DNA of 64,000 bases from NCBI GenBank assembly GCA_016711105.1, contig JADJTO010000004.1, forward strand, positions 62,001-126,000, in the 5' to 3' direction. Positions 27,399 to 38,094 of the stretch are shown here, piece after piece. Both the position numbers and the translations under genes were made by a program. Origin of the DNA: Micropruina sp. (lineage in GTDB: Bacteria; Actinomycetota; Actinomycetes; Propionibacteriales; Propionibacteriaceae). Position 1 is the stretch's first letter; every line of letters starts with the position of its first letter. Under the pieces are notes generated by a model, which was not told where the DNA came from, did not search any database, and was given only the letters and a program-made list of their open reading frames with translations.

Positions 27399-28726
27399 GG
27401 GGTCGATCTGACGCGCACCTGGGGCGAAGATCCGCCTCCGGTGGCGTCCAGGTCAGGGGGTCTGCGGCCACCTGCCCACCGGAGCGGATGTCCTTCACCT
27501 CGCCGGTGGAGAACCAGACGAACGGGATTCCGCGTCGGTCTGCGTAGCGGATCTGGCGTCCGAAACGATCCGCGCGCGGGGCCACCTCGGCCGAGATCCC
27601 GCGGGAACGCAGCGCCGAGGCCACGGCGATCGCTTGATCCCGGGTCTCCTCCGCATCGAGGGCCACCAACACGCAGGTCGGCACCGGAGCGGGAGGCCGC
27701 CAACCGACCCTTGGCGATCAGCGGGACCAGCATCCGGCTGACCCCGACCGACACGCCCACGCCGGGGTAGGTCGTCCGCCCGTCACTGGCCAGCGAGTCG
27801 TAGCGACCACCCGAGCAGATTGAACCGAGCTTCTCGAAGCCCAGCATCGTGGTCTCGTAGACGGTGCCGGTGTAGTAGTCGAGGCCGCGGGCGATCTTCA
27901 GGTCGGCGACCAGGCACCCGGGGGCGTACCGCTGGGCGGCGCGGACGACCTCGGCCAGCTCGGCCAGCCCCACCTCAAGCAGCGGGTGCTCGACCCCGAG
28001 CGCCCGGACGGCCTCCACGAAGGAGGTGTCGGACGAGCGGATCCTGGCCAACTCCAAGCACTTGCCGGCAGCGTCTTGGGCCAAGCCCAGCTCATCGGTC
28101 AGCAACCGCTGGACCGCGTCGGCACCGATCTTGTCCAGCTTGTCCACCCGCTGCAGCACCGCCAGGTGATCCTCCACCCCCAGGCCGCGATAGAAGCCCT
28201 CGGCCAGTTTCCGGTTGTTGACGTGCATCACCACCGGCGGTACACCGAACTCGGTGTGCAGTCGCTCCAAGGCCTCCAGCATCACCAGAGCCACCTCGAC
28301 ATCGTGGTGAGCCGCCAGCGTGCCGTCCCCGACGATGTCGATGTCGGCCTGGGCGAACTCGCGGTAGCGACCCTCCTGCGGACGCTCCCCACGCCACACC
28401 TTCTGGATCTGGTAACGCCGGAACGGGAAGACCAGTCGCCCGGCGTTCTCCAGCACGTACCGGGCGAACGGCACCGTCAGGTCGAAGTGCAGGCCGAGCT
28501 CGGCGACGTCACCCTCGGCGGCGTGCAGGCGACGGACGACGTACACCTCCTTCTCGATCTCGCCCTTGCGGGTGAGCTGCTCCAGTGGCTCCACGGCCCT
28601 GGTCTCGATCGAGCCGAAACCGTGCAGTTCGAAGGTGGAGCGGAGCGAGTCGAGCACCGCCTGTTCGATGATGCGGCCCGCGGGCAGGAACTCGGGAAAG
28701 CCGGACAGCGGCTTGGGACGACTCAT
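27399..28726 (-). CDS. hisS: Histidyl-tRNA synthetase, frameshifted; 3' end uncertain
   Basis: Class II synthetase starting MSRPKPLSGFPEFLPAGRII. Motif 2 region is FRRYQIQKVWRGERPQEGRY; the histidine signature reads LKIARGLDYYTGTVYE and CSGGRYDSL. Near 27683 the frame shifts; the anticodon-binding domain continues in another frame (PTCVLVALDAEETRDQAIAV through GEVKDIRSGGQVAADPLTW). Near 27430 a further shift is likely, since family members end within a few residues of WTPPEADLRP but no stop follows in any frame before aspS. The given end is therefore approximate. ATG overlaps the stop of the upstream MBL gene (TGATG), with GAGG 5 nt upstream. Confidence 0.85.
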
Positions 28727-29417
28727 CAAGACCTCAAGAAATCGGTGTTCAGGTAAGGGTTGGTGGCGCGCTCCCGCGCCATCACGGTTTGCGGCCCGTG
28801 GCCGGGCAGCAGCGCCGCGGTCTCGGGCAGGGCCAGCACCTGGTCCGACCAGGGTTTGCCGCATCACATCGGAATCCCCACCGGGCAGGTCGGTGCGGCC
28901 GATCGAGCCGGCGAACACCACGTCGCCGGTGAACATCACCCGATCGATCTCCGGGTGCCCGCCGTAGGCGACGCCGAACATGACGCAACCGGGCCGATGC
29001 CCCGGGCGCGTGCACCACGGAGAACTCTAGGCCCCCCAGCTCGAAACCGCGCTCGTCCAGCATCCGCAGATCAGGCGGCTCCTCGAACCGCTCATCCCCG
29101 AACAGCTGGGCGAGCAGCGTTCGGCTGTCGGAGCTGAGCCCTGCGGCCGGGTCGGTGAGCAACAGTCGGTCCTCGGGGTGGATCCAGCAGGGCACCCCGT
29201 ACTCGCGGGCCAGCTCGCTGGCCGAGGCCACATGATCGATGTGGCCGTGGGTGAGCAGGATGCCCGCCGGGGTCAGGTCATGCTCGGCGACCAGGCTGCG
29301 GACACCTTCGCTGGCGTCCACTCCAGGGTCGACGATCACGCACGCGGCCCCCGCCTCCGCGACTGCCAGATAGCAGTTCGCCTGCCAGGGACCGGCCGGA
29401 AAGGATGCGAGAAACAC
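28726..29417 (-). CDS. MBL-fold metallo-hydrolase (glyoxalase II-like), two frameshifts
   Basis: Metal-dependent hydrolase of the kind regularly found beside hisS in actinobacteria. The zinc motif ILLTHGHIDHVASA is at about residues 53-66, with GPWQANCYLAV near the N-terminus. The frame breaks near 29005 (VVHAPG) and continues HRPGCVMFGVAYGG, TGDVVFAGSIGRTDLPGG in a second frame, and near 28840 passes to SDQVLALPETAALLPGHGPQ in a third. Removing one base at each point gives 229 aa ending DFLRS. So here the apparent errors are insertions, unlike most neighbours. Substrate unknown. Confidence 0.8.
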
Positions 29418-29507
29418 AGGGGAACTGTAGCGGCGAGGTTTCGAACCCGACGGGTTAGGCGTGTTCAGCGGATGGCATCCACGGCGTGATACGGCAATAT
29501 GGTCCCC

Positions 29508-30754
29508 ATGACTTCCAGCACAGGGCCAGGTTCGTTCGGGCGCGTCGACGCCGACGGAACGGTCTACGTCCGTACAGCCGACGGTGAACGCTCCGTCGGA
29601 CAGGTTCCCGGCGTCCCCGAGGAGGAGGCACTGGGCTTCTACACCCGGCGCTTCGTGGCTCTCGAGGTCGAGGTGGGGCTGCTGGAAACCCGGGTGAAGT
29701 CGGGGGCGCTGTCACCGGACGAGGCTCGCACCCGGATCACCACGGTGACCGGTACGGTCTCCAGCGCCAACGCTGTCGGCGACCTCGAAGGGCTCGTCGC
29801 CCGTTTGAGCGGACTGCTGCCGTTGCTGGCCGAACAGTCCGAGGCGCGGCGCGCCGAGCGGGCCAAGCAGTCCGAGGCGACCAAGGCCACCAAGGAAGCG
29901 ATGGTCGCCGAGGCCGAGATCCTGGCTGAGAGTGACGACTGGCGAGCCGGCGTGAATCGCTTTCGGAGCCTGCTGGACGAGTGGAAGGCCCTCCCCCGGA
30001 TCGATCGGGCCACCGACGACGCCTTGTGGCACCGGTTCTCCACCGCTCGCACCACCTACACCCGGCGCCGCAAGGCGCAGTTCGCCGAGCAGGCGCCCAG
30101 CGCCGGGATTCGGCACGCGCCACCAAGGAAGCGATCATCGCCGAGGCCCGCGAACTGGTGAACTCCACCGAGTGGGGTGCCACCAGCGGCGCCTTCCGGG
30201 ATCTGATGGCCCGCTGGAAGGCGGCCGGGGCGGCCCAGCGGGAAGTCGACGACGCGCTGTGGACGGAGTTCCGGGGCCTGCAGGATCAGTTCTTCGGCGC
30301 CCGGCAGGCGACCCTCACCGAGCAGGACACTGAGTTCAACGCCAACCTGGAGGCCAAAGAGGCACTGCTGGCGCGAGCTGAGGCTGCGATCCTGCCGGTG
30401 AGCGATCTGGCCAGCGCCAAGGCGGCGTACCGGAGCTTCCTGGAGGACTTCAACAAGCTGGGCAAGGTCCCGCGGGACGCGATTCGTCCGATGGACGCCC
30501 GGGTTCGGGCGCTGGAGGCAGCCGTCCGCAAGGCCGAGGACGACGAGTGGCGCCGCACCGATCCCGAGGCGCGGGCTCGTGCGGAAGAGACCGTGGCCAT
30601 GCTGAGCACCGAGATCGATCGGTTGAACGATCGGGCCAGCAAGGCCGCCGCTCGTGGTGACGAGAAGGCGGCTGCCAAGGCGGCTGAGTCGATCGCGACC
30701 TACCAGAGCTGGCTGGATCAGGCGAAGACGACCCTCGCCGACTTCACCCGCTGA
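29508..30754 (+). CDS. DUF349 domain protein, one frameshift
   Basis: Helical repeat protein; repeated DUF349 units are seen as DDWRAGVNRFRSLLDEWKAL, then ELVNSTEWGATSGAFRDLMA and SDLASAKAAYRSFLEDFNKL. The N-terminus SFGRVDADGTVYVRTADGE is shared with actinobacterial members. The frame breaks near 30093, between AEQA and QRRDSARATKEAIIAEA; adding one base to GCGCCC joins them into about 415 aa. I chose ATG at 29508 (MTSSTGPG) rather than 29499 by similarity; neither has a strong Shine-Dalgarno. Plus strand, convergent with relA and divergent from the MBL gene. The family's function is unresolved, though DUF349 proteins have been linked to ribosomes or stringent-response contexts. Confidence 0.8.
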
Positions 30755-30777
30755 GCCTCAGCGACTCTGCCCGGGCG

Positions 30778-30806
30778 GGCACCGGGGCGAGGGCTGCGCC
30801 GGTGCC
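30778..30806. terminator. Bidirectional terminator between DUF349 gene and relA
   Basis: A perfect 8-bp inverted repeat, GGCACCGG (30778-30785) and CCGGTGCC (30799-30806), with a 13-nt loop, fills the 60-bp gap between convergent genes. It is very GC-rich with no T-run, as is common in actinobacterial terminators. Confidence 0.55.
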
Positions 30807-30814
30807 TGAGCGCC

Positions 30815-33092
30815 TCACCGGAGATGTCCTACGCCGACCCGGCACACTTCCGGATCGCCCTGGATCCGAGGGTGGTCAGCTCCAGATGAGTCGGATCGGG
30901 CGTCTCGAAATGAAGCCGCATGCGAAACACCCGATCCTTGGTCGAGGTTGAGGTCAACTGCAGGATGTTGGAGTGATGCTCGGTCATCACCCGGCTGACA
31001 TCGGCCAACAGGCCAGATCGATCAAGTCCTTCCACGTGCAGCGCGACCAGGAACGAGGTTCCCGGCGTCGAGGCCCACTCCACCTCGAGGATCCGTTCCG
31101 GCTTCTGCAGCAGGCTGGCCACGTTGGTGCAGTCCTCGCGATGCACCGAGACTCCGTCCTCGCGGGTGACGAACCCGAGGATCGGGTCGCCGGGGACGGG
31201 CATGCAGCACTTGGCCAGCTTGACCCAGACGTCGGGGTGCCCCTGGACTGTGACGCCCACCTCGTTGCGGGTGCCGGAGGAGCGCCCACGGCGGCGGCCG
31301 ATGACGGGTTGATCCTCTTGGCTCGCCTCCCTGACCTCCTCGGCGCCGCCCTCGGAGGCGATCAGGCGCTGCACCACCGCCTGAGCGCTGAGCGCCCCTC
31401 GCCGATGGCGGATAGAGGGCGTTGACGTCCGGCAGCCGAAAGTGGCTGGCCACGGCGGTCAGGTGCTCGACAGTCAGCAACCGGTGCACGGCCATGCCGC
31501 TGCGCCGCATCTGCTTGGCCAGCGACTCCTTGCCGTGCTCGATCGACTCCTCGCGGCGTTCCCGCATGAAGTACTGCTTGATCTTGCCCTGGGCGCGGGC
31601 GTCTTGACGAAGCCGAGCCAGTCGCGGCTCGGGCCCGCCTTGGGCGGCCTTCGAGGTCAGGATGTCCACCAGGTCGCCGCTCTTCAGCGCTGATTCCAGG
31701 GGAACCAGGCGTCCGTTCACGCGGGCACCGATGCAGCGGTGCCCGACTTCGGTGTGGACGGCGTAGGCGAAGTCGACCGGGGTGGCGCCCTGCGGAAGGT
31801 TGATGACATCGCCCTTGGGCGTGAAGGCGAAGACCTCGTCGGTGGCGATCTCGAAACGGAGGGTGTCGAGGAACTCGGTGGGGTCCTCGGTCTCGCGCTG
31901 CCATTGAGTGATCTGATGCACCCAGGCCAACTCCGAACTGCCCGGCCTGCCTTCTTTGTACTTCCAGTGCGCGGCGACGCCGTACTCGGCCTGCCGGTGC
32001 ATCTCGTGCGTCCGGACCTGGAACTCCACCGGTTTGGCGTCCGGGCCGAGCACAGTGGTGTGCAGCGACTGGTACAGGTTGAACTTCGGCATCGCGATGT
32101 AGTCCTTGAAGCGGCCGGGCAGCGGATTCCACCGCGCATGCAGGATGCCCAGCACGGCGTAACAATCGGGCTTGGCGTCGACCAGGATGCGCAAGCCGAC
32201 CAGGTCGTAGATGTCCACGAAGTCCCGGCCGCGCACCACCATCTTCTGGTAGATCGAGTAGTAGTGCTTGGGTCGGCCATAGACCGTCGCCCTGATCTTG
32301 GCCTCGGCCAGATCGTCCCGCACCTGCTCGGTGACCACCCGCAGGTATTGCTCGCGCAGGGGGCCCGGGCGGCGACCAGCCTGACGATCTCGTCGTAGAT
32401 CTTGGGCTGCATGGTCGAGAAGGAAAGGTCCTCCAGCTCCCACTTGATGGTGTTCATACCCAGCCGGTGGGCCAGCGGCGCGAAGATTTCCAGCGTTTCT
32501 CGGGCGATCCGATCCTGCTTGTCTTGTCGCAGCACGCCGATCGTGCGCATGTTGTGCAGCCGGTCGGCGAGCTTGATCACCAGAACCCGGATGTCTTGGC
32601 TCATCGCCAGGACCATCTTGCGCAGCGTTTCGGCCTTGGCTGAATCGCCGTAGACGACCTTGTCCAGCTTGGTCACGCCATCGACCATCGCGGCCACCTC
32701 AGGCCCGAAGTCAGCGGCAAGCTGGGCGACCGTGTAGGAGGTGTCCTCGACCGTGTCATGTAGCAGCGCCGCGCACAGCGGCGGCTCGGTCATGCCCAAC
32801 TCGGCCAGGATCGTCGCCACGGCCAGCGGGTGGGTGATGTAGGGGTCCCCGCTCTTGCGGAGTTGGCCCATGTGGTAGTGCTCGGCGGTGCGGTAGGCCC
32901 GCTCCAGCAGCGCGACGTCCGCCTTGGGGTGGTGGGCCCGAAGCACCCGCAACAGGGGGTCGAGGACCACCGTCTGGGGCGCCTTCTGGGCCCCGAGCCG
33001 GGACAACATCTGGCGCATCCGCATCCGGGGCTGGTCCGGGCCGGTGGCGCGCGCGTCGTCGGACGAGGCTCGCCGGGCAGGCCCCCGTGCAT
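30815..33092 (-). CDS. relA: Bifunctional (p)ppGpp synthetase/hydrolase RelA, multiple frameshifts
   Basis: Controls the stringent response. In order: HD hydrolase domain (ITHPLAVATILAELGM, LLHDTVEDTSYTV, KLADRLHNMRTIG); synthetase domain (VYGRPKHYYSIYQKMVVRG, YQSLHTTVLG); TGS domain (VFAFTPKGDVINLPQGATPV); and a C-terminal ACT domain (GLLADVSRVMTEHHSNILQL). Reading changes frame near 32375, in a compensated patch at about 31560-31620, twice near 31380-31410, and near 30860, after which the tail IQGDPEVCRVGVGHLR ends at TGA 30817-30815. The N-terminus is uncertain: ATG at 33092 or a later ATG near 33020. About 760 aa when rejoined, normal for the family. Confidence 0.88.
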
Positions 33093-33112
33093 GGCCCGTG
33101 AGGGCTCCCTGC

Positions 33113-34260
33113 ACTCCCCGTGTCTGGGCGGTTCGCCTTCGAGCAGGTGCGGGTCGAGGGCCATGCCACCGGGAGCAGTCCGCATCCGCACGTGCGCGCC
33201 GCTGCGGTCGCCCCAGGGATCGGCGCACCACGACCATCTCGTCACCGGTTGCGAGCACGTCGGCCGCGGGTTCGAAGAACCGGCGCAGGGTCTTGTTCCG
33301 GACCACGGCGAGCACCTGCTCCTCGACGATCCCGGTGGGGTCCGTCCCCTCCTCGCTGGCGCTGACCAAACGTTGGGCCACTTCCAGCCCGGCACCGGCG
33401 ACGATCAGATCCTCCACCACCTGGCCCAAGTTCGAGTTGATCGAGGCGAGCCCGACCAACTGGCCCACCGCCCCGGCCGACATCACGACGTCATCGGCTC
33501 CGGACTGGCGGACGAGGGAGACGTTCTCTTCTTCGCGGACCGCCACCACGACGTGTGCGCTCGGATTGAGTTGGCGGACGGTCAGGGTGGTGAGGATGGC
33601 GGTGTCGTCCCGGCTCAGCGTGATGATGATGTCGCGCGCTTTGGGCAGCTCGGCGCGGCGGAGCAGTTCTCGGAAGGTGGCGTCGCCCTCGAAGCCCGCA
33701 AACCCGGCCCGGTTCGCCGCCGCGATGGCGAGGGGGGAGGAGTCGATCACCAGGATCTTCTCCGCTGGCGACGCCGTGGCGGCGCAGGGTTGGACCGCGC
33801 TGCGCCCCATCGTGCCGTAGCCGATCACCACCGTGTGATTGCGCATGGTCTTCCTCCACCTGTTGTCCAGCAGGGCGCGTCGGCCTTCATTCGCCAGTAC
33901 CTCCAGCGTCGTCGACACCAGCAGCACCAGGAACGCCACCCGGAGTGGGGTGACGACCAGGGCGTTGATCAGCCGCGCATGGTCGGCCACCGGGGTGATG
34001 TCACCGTAGCCGGTGGTCGTGATGGTGACGGTCGTGTAGTAGAAGGCGTCCAGGAGCGACACCCCGTCCTGGCCGGTGTTGTCGAGGTACGCGTCCCGAT
34101 CCACGAACACGATCAGGGTGTTCAGCGCCAGCATGGCCAGCGCGATCAGCCCTGGCGCCCAGCTCCCGGGTCGCGGTGGACGGCGGCCGGCAGGCGGACC
34201 TGGGCATCGCCGGCCCAGCCGGCCTGCGCTGAGCCGGGCGTCCCGGCGTGGGAGCTTCAT
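33113..34260 (-). CDS. Potassium channel with RCK/TrkA-N domain, frameshifted
   Basis: Two-helix pore followed by a cytosolic nucleotide-binding regulator. Residues about 38-53 form one membrane helix (LIALAMLALNTLIVFV), the selectivity filter is TITTTGYGDITPV, and LRVAFLVLLVSTTLEVL is the second helix. The RCK fold begins NHTVVIGYGTMGRSAVQ. A pair of compensating shifts around 33760-33790 scrambles the segment after SAVQ (other frames give TLRRHGV, then KILVIDSS). Near 33215 the frame moves to GDRSGAHVRMRTAPGG and the protein should end near GEPPRHGE, where a stop has been lost. ATG directly follows the apt stop. This gene does not normally separate apt from relA. Confidence 0.75.
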
Positions 34261-34803
34261 CTACGTGGTGATCACAGCGGAGCAGTTCGCAACCCCGTGC
34301 TGCCTCAGCAGTTCGCGACCGTTGAGGAACTCGAGTTCCATCAGCACCGAGACGTGGATCAAGGTGGCCCCCAGCCGGCTGATCAGCTTGGCGGTGGCCC
34401 CGATGGTGCCGCCGGTGGCCAACACGTCGTCGATCACCAGCACCCGCGCGCCGGGCAGGATCGCGTCGGTGTGGACGGCGAGCGTCTCGTGGCCGTATTC
34501 GAGGCGAAAGCGTTTGGGTGTAGACCTCGCCGGGCAGCTTGCCGGGCTTGCGCACCGGCACGAACCCGGCCCCCAAGGCGCAGCGCCACCGGTCCGGCGA
34601 AGATGAACCCCCGGGCCTCCATGCCGACCACCACGTCGATGTCGGCCGGAGCGCTGGCGGCCAGTTCCTCGACGGCCGCCCGGTAGCCCGTGGCCGAAGC
34701 CAGCAGGGGGGTGATGTCCTTGAAGATCACTCCCGGCTTGGGGAAGTCGGGGACATCGCGGATCAGGCCTGGATCAGCCTGCTGTTGCGAGGGGGTCGGA
34801 CAC
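34261..34803 (-). CDS. apt: Adenine phosphoribosyltransferase, several frameshifts
   Basis: Salvages adenine to AMP with PRPP. Recognisable pieces are LIRDVPDFPKPGVIFKDITP, VVVGMEARGFIFAGPVALRL, GAGFVPVRKPGKLPGEVYT and the PRPP loop VIDDVLATGGTIGATAKL, spread over different frames with breaks near 34775, 34575, 34505 and 34450. The reassembled protein is about 180 aa, the family length. GTG at 34803 reads SDPLATA, and GGAAGG precedes it. It lies between secF and relA as in most actinobacteria. Identification is secure; the lesions are probably sequencing errors. Confidence 0.88.
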
Positions 34804-34881
34804 GTCCTTCCGCTGACTGCGGGGTGCGCTGGTGCGGCTGCGTGCGCAGGCCTGGCGCCGTCCGTTGCTCCAGCCTGGCAC

Positions 34882-35956
34882 TCACCAGGCCAAGCCTGGT
34901 CCCCATCGGCTGGTTCGGGTTGGCGGTGGCCGCCCCCGCCGACCGCCACGGGCGACCGTGGCGGGCACCGGCTTCGCGTCGCCCGGGCGGCGCGGCGCGC
35001 CAGGCGCTGGCGATGCTCCCGTACCTCGGGCTCCGCCTCGCGCATCTGGGCCAGCAGCGGGGTGGCGATGAACAGCGACGAGTAGGCGCCAGCGATCATG
35101 CCGACGAACAAGGCCAGGCCGAGGTCCTTCAGCGGCCCGCTCCCGAGGACGAAGGCCCGCGGTGAACAGCGCCGCGACCGGCAGGACGCCGATCATGGTC
35201 GTGTTGATGGAGCGGACCAACACCTGGTTGACGGCCATGTTGGCCGCCTCGGAGTAAGTCTTGCGCCCTGTCCAGATCGGTGACGTTCTCGCGGATCTTG
35301 TCGAAGACCACCACGGTGTCGTAGAGCGAGTAGCCGAGGATCGTCAGGACGCCGATCAGCGTCGCCGGCGACACGGTGAACCCCACGATGGCGTAGATGC
35401 CCACGGTGAGCAGCAGGTCGTGCAGCAGCGCCACGATGGCGGCGATCGACATCTTGAAGTCGCGGAAGTAGGCCCAGATCAGCAGCATCACCAGCACCAG
35501 GAACACGCCGAGGGCGATCAGCCCTTGGGTGGTGATCTGCTGCCCCCAGGAGGCGCCGATCAGCTGGTAGGCGACCCGTCGGCGCCGGCCCGCCGCGGCG
35601 GCGATGGCCTGCTTGACCTGGGTGACCCTCTGGCACCTTCAGGGCGCGGGTCTGGACCCGGACGCTGTTCGTCACCGATGGTGGTGACGCTCAGCTCGTC
35701 GTTCTTGGGCAGGTTGAGGGCCTCGACATGCCTGCGGACCTCCTCGACGGTCTGGCGGTCACCGCGGTCGGCGCCTGGAAGTCGAGCCGCCCTGGAACTC
35801 GATGCCGAGGTTCAGCGGCCGGAGAGCCAGGGCCAGGCAGGCAGATCAGCATCAGCACGCCCGAGACCAGGTACCACAGCTTGCGCCGGCCGACGAAGTC
35901 ATAGGAGATATCGCCGGTGTAGAGCCGGTGGGCGATGCCGTTGCTTGCCGGGACAT
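34882..35956 (-). CDS. secF: Protein translocase subunit SecF, several frameshifts
   Basis: Membrane partner of SecD in proton-driven export. The N-terminus reads HRLYTGDISYDFVGRRKLWY then a membrane helix (LVSGVLMLICL). The central membrane block is well preserved: MFLVLVMLLIWAYFRDFKMS, LLHDLLLTVGIYAIVGFTV and LTILGYSLYDTVVVFDKIRE. The end runs NQVLVRSINTTMIGVLPVAA and MFVGMIAGAYSSLFIATPLL. Frame changes occur near 35940, 35800, 35640, 35260, 35160 and 35110. ATG at 35956 overlaps the likely secD stop. The C-terminal limit (34882) is the stop of the frame ending in GPGLAW and is approximate. Confidence 0.85.
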
Positions 35957-37565
35957 CAGGCGAGCCCTCCTGGCCTCTGACGGGCGCCGGTTGCCGCTGT
36001 GCAGCGGGGGCTGGGTGGCGCCCATGTGCTCGGCCTCGAAGCCGGAGAAGCGGCGTCCTTCACCGAAGAACTTCGTCTTGCCCAGCAGGGTCATCATCGG
36101 CTTGGTGAACCAGAACACCACCGCGATGTCGATCAGGGTGGTCAGGCCGAGGGTGAAGGCGAAGCCCTTCACCGCGCCGATGGCGAGGATGAACAGCACC
36201 AGCGCCGACAGCAACGTGACGCCGTCGGCCACCAGGATGGTCTTGCGCGAGCGGATCCATCCGGTCTCGATCGCGGTGCGCAGGCTCCGTCCCTCCCGCA
36301 CCTCGTCCCGGATCCGCTCGAAGTAGATGATGAACGAGTCGGCGGTGACGCCGATCGCGACGATGGCGCCGGCGATGCCGGGCAGGTTGAGCGCGAATCC
36401 CATCGACTGGCCCAGCAAGACGATCAAGGCGTAGGTGAGGGCGAACGCGATGGTCAGGGACGCCACCACCACGACAGCCAGCCCGCGGTAGTAGAGCAGG
36501 CTGTACAGGACCACCAGGGCGAGCCCGATGAGCCCTGCGGTGATCCCCGCCTGCAGCTGCTCGCCGCCCAACTTGGCCGACACGTTGTCGACGCTGGAGA
36601 CCTCGAACGACAGCGGGAGGGCACCGTAGGACAGGATGTTGGCCAACTGCGTGGCACTTTCCTGCGTGAAGGATCCCGAAATCTCAGCACGCCCACCGGG
36701 GATCGGGTTGGCGACGCTCGGGGCCGAGATCACCGTGCTGTCCAGCACGATCGCGAACTGGTTCAGCGGCGAGGTCTGCGTGGACAGGTGGGTGGTGACC
36801 GTGTTGAAGTCCGTTGCCCCCTGGGTGCTGAATTCCAGGTTCACCACCCAGGAGACCGAGGTCTGCGGGACGGCGGCCTGCGGCCGGGGCCGAGCAGGTA
36901 CTTGTAGGTCCCGTCCTGATCGCAGGTGATCAGCGGCTGGTCGAAGACGTCCGGGAAGGGGTCGCCGCACTGGAAGCTCGCGAAGTCCGCCTGGTCGCGA
37001 GTCGGTGGGCGCCCACGTGAGCACCGATCGGCCAGCGCCGCCTGTTCGGCCGCCGGGGTGGTCGGGCGGGGGCTGGGCACCGGGGTCGGCAGCTGGGGCA
37101 GGGGTCGCTTGGTCGTGGTCGTCGGTTCCGTCGACGCAGTTGCACCACCGTCTCGGCGGAGGGGCTCGGGGGCGGCGCCGGACCGCCTCCCTCGAACACC
37201 TTGCGGAAGTTCAGCTGGGCGGTCTGTCCGACCATGCTGACCAACTCGTCGGCCTGCACGTTCGGGACCGACACCATGATCTGGCGGTCGCCGCTGGTGG
37301 TGACTTCGGTTTCCCCGACGCCGAGGGAGTCGACGCGCTGCTGGATGATCGTGCGCGCCAACTCAAGGCTGTCGGGGGCAACCGTGCCGGCTCCCGAACT
37401 GTTGGCGGCCGTGAGGGTGATGGTGGTGCCGCCGCGGAGGTCGAGACCGAGCTTCGGCGTCCACGCATTGGCGAACCCCATAACGGCGTAGAGGACTGCG
37501 ATGAGTGCCCCCAGGAACGCCAATGTTCGGACCGGATGACCGTGTTTCCTGCTTGTGGTTGCCAC
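35956..37565 (-). CDS. secD: Protein translocase subunit SecD, frameshifted
   Basis: Works with SecF to drive late steps of protein export. The N-terminal membrane helix (VRTLAFLGALIAVLYAVMGF) precedes KLGLDLRGGTTITL; the periplasmic P1 domain includes RTIIQQRVDSLGVGETEV. The C-terminal six-helix block contains LPGIAGAIVAIGVTADSFII, IRDEVREGRSLRTAIETGW and TTLIDIAVVFWFTKPMMTLL. A Pro/Thr-rich linker near residues 135-190 is read through three frames (breaks near 37140, 37050 and 36900). GTG at 37565; stop near 35956 requires one more shift. About 535 aa when rejoined. Confidence 0.88.
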
Positions 37566-37697
37566 GTTGCCCTGAGCCGGGAGGACAATCAGTTCTTGGT
37601 GGTCAGGGAGGCCTCGGCGCTGGGAGGCGGGGTCGGGTCGAAGCTGTCCGGGGCGTCGGAGGCCACAGGGACTGGTCGGGTCCGGGATCGTCGGTCA

Positions 37698-37994
37698 TCA
37701 TCGGGGCTCGAACTCGTCGTACTCAGGGTCCTCGACCGGCTGGGTCGAGATCGCGGCCTTCACCACGGTCATCTCCACCCCGGGGGCGACCTCGATGATG
37801 GCCTGCTTCTCGCCGAGGTGCCGAACCGTCCCGACGATCCCCGAGACCAGCATCACCCGGGAGCCGTCCGTCAGCGCGCTCAAGGCGTCCTTCTGTTCCT
37901 TGGTCCGGCGTTGCTGAGGCCGGATCATCAGGAAGTACAGCGCAGCGCCCATCAGGGCAACCATCAACAAAGTGGACCCAAGATCCCCGCCCAT
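37698..37994 (-). CDS. yajC: Preprotein translocase auxiliary subunit YajC
   Basis: Small partner of SecDF. 98 residues: a membrane helix (LLMVALMGAALYFLMI, about residues 8-23), the hallmark RPQQRRTKEQKDALSAL, and a beta-rich domain VMLVSGIVGTVRHLGEKQ ending in an acidic EDPEYDEFEP tail. ATG at 37994 has GAGG 8 nt upstream; the upstream in-frame extension has no similarity. The 132 bp to secD include a short frame ending SAEASLTTKN that may be a damaged C-terminal extension or nothing. Confidence 0.93.
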   Translation of the reverse strand: MGGDLGSTLLMVALMGAALYFLMIRPQQRRTKEQKDALSALTDGSRVMLVSGIVGTVRHLGEKQAIIEVAPGVEMTVVKAAISTQPVEDPEYDEFEPR

Positions 37995-38094
37995 GTGCGT
38001 TTCCTCAGTGTTCGAGTTCAAGCGGCGGAGCTCCGCCGACCCAGAAGCCTAGCGCCGCAAGCCTGGAATCCCCATTCGAGACCCGCGGACGACC

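Noticed and set aside
25793..28981. A single 1062-codon minus-strand frame that appears to encode a HisS-AspS fusion
   Set aside because: Separate starts, signatures and normal lengths for MBL, hisS and aspS are visible; the fusion arises because indels removed the intervening stops.
31717..34260. An 847-codon frame joining a potassium channel to RelA
   Set aside because: The junction contains no linker with homology; frame breaks near 33215 and loss of the channel's stop explain it. Two genes fit better.
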